Source of the DNA: Streptomyces sp. NBC_01716
GTDB lineage: Bacteria > Actinomycetota > Actinomycetes > Streptomycetales > Streptomycetaceae
DNA length: 64,000 nt
Direction: 5' to 3'
Assembly: GCF_036248275.1 (NCBI RefSeq)
Contig: NZ_CP109181.1
Location: forward strand, 4,898,001-4,962,000
The translations under genes and the position numbers were made by a program. The notes beneath the pieces are model-generated. The model searched no databases. It was not told where the DNA came from and saw only the letters and a program-made list of their open reading frames with translations. Position 1 is the first letter of the stretch. Each line of letters begins with the position of its first letter. This document shows positions 23,224 through 32,299 of the stretch, in pieces.

Positions 23224-26200
23224 TTACGGGACCGGCGGGATCGGGACGAAGGTCAGGCTCGCCGTGACCGAGGACCGTGCGAAGCAGCCCGCCGCGGCGA
23301 ACGACGCCGTGTAGCTGGCCGCCGTCACGATGGTGCTGGGAACGGTGACGGTGGGCGGGGCGAGGGTCGCCACGCCGCTGGCGTCGGTGACGGCCGTGCC
23401 GATCAGGATCGGCCCGCTCACCGCGTTGGCGGTGAAGGTCACCGTCATGCCGGGGATCGGTGCGTTGGTCGCGGCGTTCCTCAGCGTCGCGTTCATGGTC
23501 TGGATGACGAAGGTGCCGTTGAGCCGCAGCCGGACCTGCCGGGGTGCGGCCGTGAGAGTGGTGGCCACGCTCGTCGCGTTGATGACCACGGAACCCGTCG
23601 ACGTCCCGAAGCACGGGGCGCCGTTGTAGCGGGCGGTGATGGTGCCTGAGGACAGGCTGGTGGAGCTGAAGCAGGCCTGGCCGGCGGCGTTGAGCGCGAC
23701 TGTCGCGTTGAGCCCGCCGGGGCCGGTGAAGGTCACTGTGCCGGTGGGCGTGCCCGAACCGGGCGCGTTGGTCGTGACCGTCGCGCACACCGTCACCGTC
23801 TGCCCGCAGACGGACGGGTTCGGTGTCGCCGTGACCGTCGTGGTGGTGGCGGCGGGGTTGACCGTGGCGGTGGCCGTGCCGGTGGAGCCGGTGAAGCATG
23901 GGGCGCCGTTGTAGTGGGCGGTGATCGTGCCGGTGGCCAGCGACGTCGTGGTGAGGCAGGCCTGGCCGGCGGCGTTGACGGCGACCGTCTGGTTGAGCCC
24001 GCCGGGGCCGGTGAATGTCACTGTGCCGGTGGGTGTGCCCGAACCTGGTGCGTTGGTGGTCACCGTCGCGCACACCGTCACCGACTGCCCGCAGACCGAC
24101 GGGTTCGGCGTGCGCGAGACCGCGGTGGTGGTGGCGGCGGGGTTGACCGTGACGGCGACGGTGCCGGACGAGCCGGCGAAGCAGGGTCCCTCACCGTTGT
24201 ATGTGGCGGTGATCGTGCCGGTGGACAGGGAGGTGGTGGTGAGGCAGGCCTGACCACTCGCGTTCAGCGGCACTGTCTGGTTGAGCCCGCCGGGGCCCGT
24301 GAACGTCACCGTCCCGGTGGGCGTGCCCGAACCGGGCGCGTTGGTGGTGACCTTGGCGCAGACCGTCACCGACTGACCGCAGACGGACGTGCCGGGGGTC
24401 GCGGTCACGATCGTGGTGGTCGCCGCCTCGTTCACGGTGACGGCGGCGGAGCCGCTGGAGCCGCTGACGCAGCTGGTGCCGTTGTAGTGGGCGGTGACGG
24501 TGCCGGTGGACAGGGAGGTGGTGGTGAGGCAGGCCTGACCACTCGCGTTCAGCGGCACTGTCTGGTTGAGCCCGCCGGGGCCGGTGAATGTCACTGTGCC
24601 GGTGGGTGTGCCCGAACCTGGTGCGTTGGTCGTGACCGTCGCGCACACCGTCACCGACTGCCCGCACACCGACGGGTTCGGTGTCGCCGTCACCGTCGTG
24701 GTGCTGGCGGCCGGATTGACCGTGAGGGAGGCGGCGCCGGTGGACGGCAGGAAGCAGCTGCTGCCGTTGTAGACGGCGGTGACGGGGCCGGTGATCAGCG
24801 AGGTGCTGGAGAAGCACGCCTGGCCGGCGGCGTTCAGCGGCACCGTGACGTTCAGCCCACCGGGTGCGGTGAAGGTGACGGAGCCGGTCGGCGTGCCGGA
24901 GCCCGGCGCGTTGGCGGTGACGGTCGCGCAGAGCGTGACCGACTGGCCGCAGACGGACGGGTTCGGCGTGGCCGTCACGGTCGTGGTGGTGGCGGCCGGA
25001 TTGACGACGAGGGTGACGGAGCCCGCGGATGCCGCGAAGCAGGGACCCTCACCGTTGTACGTGGCGGTGATCGTGCCGGAGGCCAGGGACGTGCTGCTCA
25101 GGCAGGCCTGGCCGGCGGCGTTCAGCGGCACCGTCACGTTCAGGCCGCCGGGGCCGGTGAATGTCACCGTGCCGGTGGGTGTACCCGAACCGGGCGCGTT
25201 GGTGGTCACCGTCGCGCATACCGTCACCGACTGCCCGCACACCGACGGGTTCGGTGTCGCCGTGACCGCCGTGGTGGTCGCCGCCTCGTTCACCGTGGCG
25301 GTGGCCGTGCCGGTGGAGCCGGTGAAGCACAGTGCACCGTTGTACGTGGCGGTGACCGTGCCGGTGGCCAGCGACGTCGTGGTGAAGCACGCCTGCCCAC
25401 TCGCGTTCAGCGGCACTGTCTGGTTGAGCCCGCCGGGGCCGGTGAATGTCACTGTGCCGGTGGGTGTGCCCGAACCTGGTGCGTTGGTCGTGACCGTCGC
25501 GCATACCGTCACCGACTGCCCGCACACCGACGGGTTTGGCGTGAGCGAGACCGCGGTGGTGGTCGAAGCCGGGTTGACCGTGGCGGTGGCCGTGCCGGTG
25601 GAGCCGGTGAAGCACGGGGCGCCGTTGTAGTGGGCGGTGATCGTGCCAGTGGCCAGCGATGTCGTCGTGAGGCAGGCCTGGCCGGCGGCGTTGACGGCGA
25701 CCGTCTGGTTGAGCCCGCCGGGACCGGTGAACGTCACCGTCCCTGTCGGCGTACCCGAACCTGGTGCGTTGGTCGTGACCGTCGCACAGACCGTCACCGA
25801 CTGCCCGCACACCGACGGGTTCGGCGTGAGCGAGACCGCGGTGCTCGTCGAGGCCGGGTTGACCGTGACCGTGACGGTGTCGCTGGACGCGGCGAAGCAC
25901 GGGCCCTCGCCGTTGTAGACGGCGGTGACGGTGCCCGAGGCCAGGGTGGTGGTGGTCAGGCAGGCCTTGCCGCTCGGGTCCAGGCTCACCGTCTGGTTGA
26001 GCCCGCCCGGACCCGTGAAGGTCACCGTGCCGGTGGGTGTACCCGAACCTGGTGCGTTGGTGGTCACCGTCGCGCACACCGTCACCGTCTGCCCGCACAC
26101 CGACGGGTCGGGGGTCGCGGTGACCACCGTGGTCGTCAGCGCCTCGTTCACCGTCACGTCGACCGTGCCGGTCGAGGGCGCGGCGCAGTCGTCGCCGCTG

Positions 26201-28728
26201 TAGGTGGCGGTGACGGTGCCGGAGAGCGTGGCGGGGGCGGTGAAGCAGGCCTCGCCGGCGGCGTCCAGGGTGACTGTCTGGTTGAGCCCGCCGGGGCCGG
26301 TGAAGGTCACCGTCCCCGTCGGCGTACCCGAACCGGGCGGGTCGATGGTGACGCTCGCGCAGAATGTGACCGTCTGGCCGCACACCGACGGGTCGGGGGT
26401 CGCGGTGACCACCGTGGTCGTCGACGCCTCGTTCACCGTCACGTCGACCGTGCCGGTGGACGGGTTGGCGCAGGAGCTGCCGTTGTAGGTGGCCGTGATC
26501 GTGCCGGTCTCCAGCGAGGTGGTGGTCAGGCATGCCTGGCCCGTGGCGTTCAGGGTGACTGTCTGGTTGAGCCCGCCGGGGCCGGTGAAGGTGACGGTGC
26601 CGGTCGGGGTGCCCGAACCTGGCGGGTCGATGGTGACGCTCGCGCACACCGTCACCAGCTCACCGCAGACCGAGGGGTCGGGCACTGCCGTCACCGTGGT
26701 GGTGGTGTCGGCGGGGCCGATCGTGACGGCGACGGTGCCGGACGAGCCGGCGAAGCAGGGTCCCTCACCGTTGTATGTGGCGGTGATCGTGCCGGTGGAC
26801 AAGGAGGTCGTCGTGAGGCATGCCTGGCCCGTGGCGTTCAGGGTGACTGTCTGGTTGAGCCCGCCGGGGCCGGTGAAGGTGACGGTGCCGGTCGGGGTGC
26901 CCGAACCTGGCGGGTCAGTCGTCACCGTGGCGCACAGGCTCACCGTCTGGCCGCAGACGGACGGGTTCGGGGTGGCGGTGACCACCGTGGTCGTCGACGC
27001 CTCGTTCACCGTCACATCTGCCGTGCCGGTGGACGGGTTGAAGCACGCCGCGCCGTTGTAGACGGCCGTGACCGTCCCGGTGGTCAGCGTGGTGGTGGTC
27101 ACGCAGGCCTGTCCGGTGGGGTCGAGCACGGCGGTCTGGCTGAAACCGCCCGGAGCCGTGAACGTCACCGTGCCCGTCGGAACCCCGGAACCGGGGGCGT
27201 CGGTGGTGACCGTCGCGCATAACGTCACCGACTGGCCGCACACCGACGGGTCGGGGCCGGCCGTCACCACCGTCGTCGTGTCCGCCGGGTTGACTGTCAC
27301 GTCCGTGCTGCCGGTCGAACTCAGTGCGCAGCTGTCGCCGTTGTAGGTGGCCGTGATCGTGCCGGTGGCCAGCGCGGTGGTCGTGATGCACGCCTCGCCG
27401 GCGGCGTCCAGGGTGACTGTCTGGTTGAGCCCGCCGGGGCCGGTGAAGGTCACCGTCCCCGTCGGCGTACCCGAGCCGGGCGGGTCGATGGTGACCGTCG
27501 CACAGACCGTCACCAGCTCGCCGCAGACCGACGGATCGGGGATGGCGGTGACCGAGGTGGTGGTCGCGGCCTGGTCGACCGTGACCGCGACCGCTTCGGC
27601 GGAGCCCGCGAAGCACGGGCCCCCGCCGCTGTAGACAGCGGAGACCTCTCCGGTGACCAGTGAGGTGGTGGTGACACAGGCCTGGCCACCGGCGTCGAGG
27701 GGGACGGTCTGGTTGAGACCGCCGTCGGCCGTGAAGGTCACCGTGCCCGTCGGTGTGCCCGAACCCGGTGGCTGGGTGGTGACCGTCGCGCAGATGGTGA
27801 CGCTCTGTCCGCACACGGACGGGTCGGGGGTGACTGTGACGTCGATGTTCGTCAGCGCCTCGTTCACCGTCACGTCGACCGTGCCGGTGGACGGCGCGGC
27901 ACAGAAGTCGCCGTTGTAGGTGGCGGTGATCGTGCCGGTGGACAGGGAGGTGGTGGTGATGCAGGACTGGCCGGCGGGGTCCAGCACGGCGGTCTGGCTG
28001 AAGCCGCCGGGACCGGTGAAGGTCACCGTGCCCGTGGGGACGCCGGCGCCGGGCGGCTCGACGGTGACCGTCGCGCAAAGGGTGACCGGCTGGCCACAGA
28101 CCGACGGGTCGGGGCCAGCCGTCACCACCGTCGTCGTGTCCGCCTGGTTGACCGTGACGTCGACACTGCCCGTGGAGCTCGCGGCGCAGTCGTCACCGTT
28201 GTAGGTGGCCGTGATCGTGCCGGTGGCCAGCCCGGTGGTCGTGATGCATGCCTCGCCGGTGGCGTCCAGAGTGACGGTCTGGTTCAGCCCGCCGGGGCCG
28301 GTGAAGGTGACGGTGCCGGTCGGGGTGCCCGTGCCGGGCGGGTCGATGGTGACGGTCGCGCAGAGGGTGACGGTCTCGCCGCAGACCGAGGGGTTCGGGC
28401 CGGCCGTCACGACGGTGGTGGTGTCCGCGGCGTTGACGACCTGGTTCACGAGGCCGGACGACGACGGGTCGAAGGTGCTGTCGCCGGTGTAGGCGGCGAT
28501 CGCCTGGTGGGTGCCGACGCTCAGGTCGTCGATGGTGACCTGGGTCTGGCCGGCGGCGTCCAGGGTGCCGATGAGCGTGGGCCCGTCGTCGCTGATGATG
28601 ACGTTGACGGTGCCGGTCGGGGTGGTGGTCTCCGGCGGTACCGGGGAGACCTGGACGGTGAAGGTGACCGACTCCCCGCAGACTGAGGGATTGGGAGACG
28701 ATGTCAGCGTGGTGATGGAACTGGCCAT
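23224..28728 (-). CDS. Giant Cys-rich Ig-like repeat protein
   Basis: An 1834-residue protein made almost wholly of about 95-residue Ig-like (Big_3-type) repeats. I count 18 copies starting PNPSVCGQ, then a divergent final module (from about VATTLTAAPRQVRL). Each standard copy reads SVCG…LCATVT…PTGTVTFTGPGGLNQTV…GQACLTTTSL…YNG..C, giving four regularly placed Cys. Copy 1 lacks three of them. The start (MASSITTLTSSPN) follows AAAGGAGG and shows no signal peptide, membrane segment or LPXTG. Extracellular or virion-like Ig proteins normally need export or lysis, so the route is unclear. It lies in the inserted block with two small genes. Confidence 0.88.
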   Translation of the reverse strand: MASSITTLTSSPNPSVCGESVTFTVQVSPVPPETTTPTGTVNVIISDDGPTLIGTLDAAGQTQVTIDDLSVGTHQAIAAYTGDSTFDPSSSGLVNQVVNAADTTTVVTAGPNPSVCGETVTLCATVTIDPPGTGTPTGTVTFTGPGGLNQTVTLDATGEACITTTGLATGTITATYNGDDCAASSTGSVDVTVNQADTTTVVTAGPDPSVCGQPVTLCATVTVEPPGAGVPTGTVTFTGPGGFSQTAVLDPAGQSCITTTSLSTGTITATYNGDFCAAPSTGTVDVTVNEALTNIDVTVTPDPSVCGQSVTICATVTTQPPGSGTPTGTVTFTADGGLNQTVPLDAGGQACVTTTSLVTGEVSAVYSGGGPCFAGSAEAVAVTVDQAATTTSVTAIPDPSVCGELVTVCATVTIDPPGSGTPTGTVTFTGPGGLNQTVTLDAAGEACITTTALATGTITATYNGDSCALSSTGSTDVTVNPADTTTVVTAGPDPSVCGQSVTLCATVTTDAPGSGVPTGTVTFTAPGGFSQTAVLDPTGQACVTTTTLTTGTVTAVYNGAACFNPSTGTADVTVNEASTTTVVTATPNPSVCGQTVSLCATVTTDPPGSGTPTGTVTFTGPGGLNQTVTLNATGQACLTTTSLSTGTITATYNGEGPCFAGSSGTVAVTIGPADTTTTVTAVPDPSVCGELVTVCASVTIDPPGSGTPTGTVTFTGPGGLNQTVTLNATGQACLTTTSLETGTITATYNGSSCANPSTGTVDVTVNEASTTTVVTATPDPSVCGQTVTFCASVTIDPPGSGTPTGTVTFTGPGGLNQTVTLDAAGEACFTAPATLSGTVTATYSGDDCAAPSTGTVDVTVNEALTTTVVTATPDPSVCGQTVTVCATVTTNAPGSGTPTGTVTFTGPGGLNQTVSLDPSGKACLTTTTLASGTVTAVYNGEGPCFAASSDTVTVTVNPASTSTAVSLTPNPSVCGQSVTVCATVTTNAPGSGTPTGTVTFTGPGGLNQTVAVNAAGQACLTTTSLATGTITAHYNGAPCFTGSTGTATATVNPASTTTAVSLTPNPSVCGQSVTVCATVTTNAPGSGTPTGTVTFTGPGGLNQTVPLNASGQACFTTTSLATGTVTATYNGALCFTGSTGTATATVNEAATTTAVTATPNPSVCGQSVTVCATVTTNAPGSGTPTGTVTFTGPGGLNVTVPLNAAGQACLSSTSLASGTITATYNGEGPCFAASAGSVTLVVNPAATTTTVTATPNPSVCGQSVTLCATVTANAPGSGTPTGSVTFTAPGGLNVTVPLNAAGQACFSSTSLITGPVTAVYNGSSCFLPSTGAASLTVNPAASTTTVTATPNPSVCGQSVTVCATVTTNAPGSGTPTGTVTFTGPGGLNQTVPLNASGQACLTTTSLSTGTVTAHYNGTSCVSGSSGSAAVTVNEAATTTIVTATPGTSVCGQSVTVCAKVTTNAPGSGTPTGTVTFTGPGGLNQTVPLNASGQACLTTTSLSTGTITATYNGEGPCFAGSSGTVAVTVNPAATTTAVSRTPNPSVCGQSVTVCATVTTNAPGSGTPTGTVTFTGPGGLNQTVAVNAAGQACLTTTSLATGTITAHYNGAPCFTGSTGTATATVNPAATTTTVTATPNPSVCGQTVTVCATVTTNAPGSGTPTGTVTFTGPGGLNATVALNAAGQACFSSTSLSSGTITARYNGAPCFGTSTGSVVINATSVATTLTAAPRQVRLRLNGTFVIQTMNATLRNAATNAPIPGMTVTFTANAVSGPILIGTAVTDASGVATLAPPTVTVPSTIVTAASYTASFAAAGCFARSSVTASLTFVPIPPVP
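23570..28430. repeat. Array of ~285-bp coding repeats
   Basis: The Ig gene consists of head-to-tail units of about 279-288 bp. Downstream copies (repeats 10-18 of the protein) are nearly identical over long stretches, while copies 2-6 are more diverged. This suggests recent amplification by unequal recombination. The repetition also creates long spurious open frames on the opposite strand. Confidence 0.85.
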
Positions 28729-29053
28729 GGTGCAGCCTCCTTTGGGAGTGTACGAGGCCAGAGCGAACCGACGCCCTCCGGGTGAGAGCGGAAAAGGCAC
28801 GCCGCAATGAAAGAAGCTGTGTCGGCGCATTGCTCACCCGGTAACACGGGCGCCGGGGATTCACTCTCCAGCGATTCCCAGTAGGCGCCCCGGTCTCGTT
28901 CATCCGCCATACGGGTGCACGCAATTGAACCCGTATGGCGGAGCGCCCAGGGAGGGCGGGGGCGTAATTCAGATATTCTCCGGTACCCACCGGCGCGGGA
29001 ATGCCCAAAGGCCGTCCGCCCCGCTCACGGAAAGCGCACCGGCGGTACGGCGA
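28729..29053. promoter_or_regulatory. 325-bp gap with 13-bp inverted repeat
   Basis: Between the 50-residue gene and the Ig gene I see no further gene. The notable element is the perfect inverted repeat CCGCCATACGGGT / ACCCGTATGGCGG (28904-28916 and 28929-28941) with an A/T-containing 12-base loop. It could be an operator, or a terminator for the upstream small genes. The Ig ribosome site AAAGGAGG is at 28735-28742. No confident -10 box is apparent. Confidence 0.6.
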
Positions 29054-29206
29054 CTACTGGTTGACGACGATGACGGTGCCGCCCCCGCGCCGCCGCGCGG
29101 CCTCGGCTTCCTGGCGGGTGGGGTAGTCGCGCATCACTCCGTTCGGCAGGACCAGCCGGTAGATGGTCCCTCGTCCACCGGCACGTGCACCGCAGTTGCA
29201 TCCCAT
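29054..29206 (-). CDS. 50-residue Cys-led small protein
   Basis: ATG 29206 follows AAGGAGG at ideal spacing. The product begins MGCNCGARAGG, continues with a short beta segment (TIYRLVLPNGVMRDYP) and ends in a basic helix plus strand (TRQEAEAARRRGGGTVIVV). This layout (M-x-C-x-C, LPNG/LPDG, a tail of AxAARRxGGT) reminds me of tiny proteins in actinobacteriophage structural regions, a recollection rather than a search result. It starts 34 bases after the DUF1360-like gene stop, in the same operon. Function unknown; a metal site at CxC is possible. Confidence 0.75.
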   Translation of the reverse strand: MGCNCGARAGGRGTIYRLVLPNGVMRDYPTRQEAEAARRRGGGTVIVVNQ

Positions 29207-29240
29207 GGGAACTCCTCCTTCGTGCTCCGTCGTACTTCCT

Positions 29241-29558
29241 TCAGTCGAGCCAGGTGGACGCCAGGCCCGCCAGGTAGGACAGCGTCAGGATCATGGCGAC
29301 CGCCCGGAAGACGGTGGTGTCGCCGGCCAGGAAGGCGAGCGGCACGACCGACGCGGCGGCCCAGATCCCCGTGCACCAACCGCAGGTGACCAGATAGGCG
29401 GGACCGGATTCGTCCCCGAAGCGATCGGCCACCCACGTGCGCAATCCGGCAGCCAGTACGTCCTTGGTTATGAATCTGGTGATACGACAAATCGCACCGA
29501 GAGACAAAAGAAACACCACCGGTTCCATGCAATTCATCGTAGGACGACCCATATTCAT
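29241..29558 (-). CDS. DUF1360-like small membrane protein
   Basis: A 105-residue membrane protein with two or three hydrophobic segments (MEPVVFLLSLGAICRITRFI, AAASVVPLAFLAG, AVAMILTLSYLAGLAS). The middle motif YLVTCGWCTGIWAA is typical of DUF1360, a family I recall from sporulating bacteria and phages. ATG 29558 has AAGGG 8 bases upstream; ATG 29552 and 29537 are alternatives. It heads the minus-strand trio inside the inserted block and is 158 bp from the restored helicase-associated gene end. Role unknown. Confidence 0.78.
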   Translation of the reverse strand: MNMGRPTMNCMEPVVFLLSLGAICRITRFITKDVLAAGLRTWVADRFGDESGPAYLVTCGWCTGIWAAASVVPLAFLAGDTTVFRAVAMILTLSYLAGLASTWLD

Positions 29559-29716
29559 GCGGTAGGCCCTTGCGAAAGCATTTCCATGACAGGTAAACGC
29601 AAGGAAATCAAGTGCTGTTGTGGTGCTTATGTGGCGAACTCCCTCGGGCCGCGGGCCCGGACGCGTGTGATCGCCGTCTTCAAAGCAGGGTCCGCACCCG
29701 TCCCCGGAAGTAGGCC

Positions 29717-32299
29717 CTACGCCGGGTCGTCCGCCAGTTCCGCGACGCCCGTGATGCGGTGCAGTGGGTATGTGCGGACCTCGTCGGCCGTGTGGTCGTA
29801 CGCCGTCACGAAGCCGCCCTCGACCCGTACCGGTGCGATCACGCGCTGGCTCGCCGCGCCCTCCGCGTTGACGTAGCCGATCCAGAGCGCCGAGCCCGTC
29901 AGCGCGGCGGCCTGGACCGTGGCCAGGGTCTCGGCCGATGTGGTGCGGGGCAGGTCGCCGTCGGCCGGGGCCGTCGCCGCCGGTTCGGGGAGCGTCTTGC
30001 GGACGACCGTCGCCGCCTGGTCGCCGGCCCGGATCGCCCGTACCGCCGCGCCGAGCAGGGTCGGGGCCGGCACCGGCGGGCCGTCGGGGACGGGGGCCGG
30101 GGGCGTACGGGGCGGGGTGCGGTGCGCGTGGGCGCGGGTGATCAGGACGTCGCCCTCGGCGGACTCGGCCGCCGGCGCGAGGCCCATCGTGCGCAGCCCG
30201 TCCAGCAGCGTCGTGGGGTCGGCCTGGGCGGCGAGGACGGTCGGCGCGAGGCGGCGCAGCCCCAGGCCCTGGGAGCGGCGGTCGGCGAGGATCTCGTCCA
30301 GGACGGCCTCGTCGTCGCAGCGTACGTACGCCGAAGCGGCGCCGACCCGCAGATGGCCGTGGCGCCGCGCCATGTCGTCGATGAGGTAGCTGAGCGGCTG
30401 CGGCACCGGCGTGCGGCTGTGCGCGGTGAGGAACGCGTGCAGGTCGGACGCGGACCGCCCGGCGTCGAGCGCGCGGCGCACGGACGCGGGCGTGAAGCGG
30501 TAGACGGTCGCGCCGCCCCGCGACTCGACGTCCGCGAGCACGGACAGCGTCTCGGCGAGCGGACGCAGCAGCGGGCCGGGCGCGACGGCCGTGAGGTCGG
30601 CCTGGAGGAGTACGTGGTCGAGGGGTTCGGGGAGGTGCGGTGCCAGCGCGCGGGCGGCGTGCAGGCCGTTGGCGGAGAGCTCCGCGCCGGTGGCGGCGGG
30701 CACGGGCCCGCCCACGCGGGAAGCGGGCTTCGGGAACGCGCCCGGCTTGGAGAGCGCCCCCGTTGCCCCACCGTCCGGTGCGATCAGCGCGCGTCCGTGC
30801 GAGGAGAGCGCCCCGCGCCCGGTCACGCCCAGCAGCTCCGCCTCGTTCAGGGTCCACGCGGCGATGCGCGCCCGCAGGTCCTCGGGCCGGCCCGCCACCG
30901 CGCCGCGCAGCGGGCGCTCCCAGCGCAGCCGGGCGAGCACGCTCTCGGGGTCGGGCGCGGTGCCCTCCGGGAGACTCGCGAGCAGGTCCAGTACATGGCG
31001 CCGTACCTCCGGCGCGGCGCCCCGGTCCAGGTCAGGGCCGAGCGCGGCGAGCGTACGGCCCTTGCTGTCCTGGCCGCCGACGAGGCCCGCCGTGCGGGTG
31101 GCGCCGAGCCAGGCGGTGGCGAGGCGGGCCCAGCGTTCGGACGGGGGCAGGTCGGGCCACTGGTCGTAGGCGGGCGTCGGCGCGTACCGCTCGCCCACTT
31201 CGCCGTCCGCCGCCAACAGCCCTGCCGCGAAGGCGAGTTCGAGCCAGAACGCGGTCACGGGCTCGGTGGCGTCCAGCGCGGTGGCGGTGCGTTTGAGGTC
31301 GCGTACGGAGAGGCCGCCGGCGCGCAGGACGTTCGGGCCGCCCTCGTTCCACTCCTTGGCCAGCTCCTCGATCGTCGCGAGCGCGGTGAACGCCTGGGCC
31401 GCCGCCGCGCTGTCCACAACCTGTGGACGGCTGAGGGCCGCGGAGCCTCCCGTCGAGCCCGCCGCCGGGGTCGACGGGTGCGGCAGGATCTCCGGTGGCT
31501 CCGGCTCGGTGTGCCGGTGCGCGCGCCCGCCGCGCAGATGCAGCGCGGCCTCGCGCGGCAGCACGACGGTGCGCGTGGAGGTCGGGAGCAGCAGCCCGTG
31601 GTCGCGCAGCCACTGCACGGGCGGCGCGGGCTTCGAGGTGATCTCGCCGTACGGCGGCCCCCACACCAGCCGGTCGAGCACGCTCAGCGCCTCGGGCGGG
31701 GCGGTGTCGAGCAGCGCCGCCATCCGCGTGCGGTCGGTGAAGAGCGCGGCCAGCGCGGCGACCGCCGAGACCGGGTCGTGCGTGGAGGGCAGCCCGGCGG
31801 TGGTGATGATCTCCTGGATCCGGCCCGGCGACATCCCCGCCGTGGCTTCGGCGACGGTCGGGCCGAGGCCGGTCGGGGAGGGGTGGCTGGGGGACGGTGC
31901 CAGGATCTCGCGGGCGGTACGGACCAGCCGCAGCCGGTCGTCGGCGCCCCAGATCAGCGCCTGCTCGCGCAGCGCGGCGACGGCGTGCGGCAGAGCCGCC
32001 TCGACGCGAGGGTCGCCCTCGTCGCCGGTCATCAGCGCGCGGAGCGCGTCGTATGACGCGGGGTCGGCCGACGCCGCCAGCGCCTCTGCGGTCTGGAGCG
32101 TGAAGCGGTCGAGCCGCTCCAGCGCCCGTACGACGGATGCGCGGGTGCCGGCGCGGGTGGCGAGCTGGCCGAGGTCGTTGGGCACGGGGCTCAGCAGGTC
32201 GGGACGTGCGCGCAGGAGGGCGGCCAGCGCGTCGTCGTCGCGGGTGCGCAGGGCCTCCGCGAGCGTACGCGGGGGCGTTGCGCCGGATCGTTCGGACAC
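29717..32299 (-). CDS. Helicase-associated (Helicase_C_3) domain protein
   Basis: An 860-residue cytoplasmic protein with the winged-helix-rich architecture of the partners encoded near bacterial XPB helicases. Landmarks are TLAEALRTRDDDALAALLRARPDLL at the start, LVWGPPYGEI, a central HVLLQADLTAVAPGPL and the C-terminal IGYVNAEGAASQRVIAP to RTYPLHRITGVAELADDPA. It probably assists or regulates the XPB helicase 7.6 kb away. Its last 57 codons are duplicated at 22995-23168 with a different stop codon (TAG here, TGA there), so this 3' end may have come with the inserted block. Confidence 0.88.
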   Translation of the reverse strand: MSERSGATPPRTLAEALRTRDDDALAALLRARPDLLSPVPNDLGQLATRAGTRASVVRALERLDRFTLQTAEALAASADPASYDALRALMTGDEGDPRVEAALPHAVAALREQALIWGADDRLRLVRTAREILAPSPSHPSPTGLGPTVAEATAGMSPGRIQEIITTAGLPSTHDPVSAVAALAALFTDRTRMAALLDTAPPEALSVLDRLVWGPPYGEITSKPAPPVQWLRDHGLLLPTSTRTVVLPREAALHLRGGRAHRHTEPEPPEILPHPSTPAAGSTGGSAALSRPQVVDSAAAAQAFTALATIEELAKEWNEGGPNVLRAGGLSVRDLKRTATALDATEPVTAFWLELAFAAGLLAADGEVGERYAPTPAYDQWPDLPPSERWARLATAWLGATRTAGLVGGQDSKGRTLAALGPDLDRGAAPEVRRHVLDLLASLPEGTAPDPESVLARLRWERPLRGAVAGRPEDLRARIAAWTLNEAELLGVTGRGALSSHGRALIAPDGGATGALSKPGAFPKPASRVGGPVPAATGAELSANGLHAARALAPHLPEPLDHVLLQADLTAVAPGPLLRPLAETLSVLADVESRGGATVYRFTPASVRRALDAGRSASDLHAFLTAHSRTPVPQPLSYLIDDMARRHGHLRVGAASAYVRCDDEAVLDEILADRRSQGLGLRRLAPTVLAAQADPTTLLDGLRTMGLAPAAESAEGDVLITRAHAHRTPPRTPPAPVPDGPPVPAPTLLGAAVRAIRAGDQAATVVRKTLPEPAATAPADGDLPRTTSAETLATVQAAALTGSALWIGYVNAEGAASQRVIAPVRVEGGFVTAYDHTADEVRTYPLHRITGVAELADDPA
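29721..29890. repeat. Right copy of the 170-bp direct repeat
   Basis: Aligns at a constant offset of 6722 bp with 22999-23168, with three substitutions and no gaps. Both copies are coding and end at aligned stop codons. The interval between the repeats is the putative insertion. Confidence 0.9.

Noticed and set aside
23914..27222. A long plus-strand open frame of about 1100 codons opposite the Ig-repeat gene
   Set aside because: It exists because the minus-strand repeats avoid stops in that frame. Its translation is Gly/Arg/His-rich low-complexity sequence with no ribosome site.
23224..28728. The repeat array as a CRISPR locus
   Set aside because: Units are about 285 bp, contiguous and protein-coding; no short repeats with unique spacers and no cas genes.
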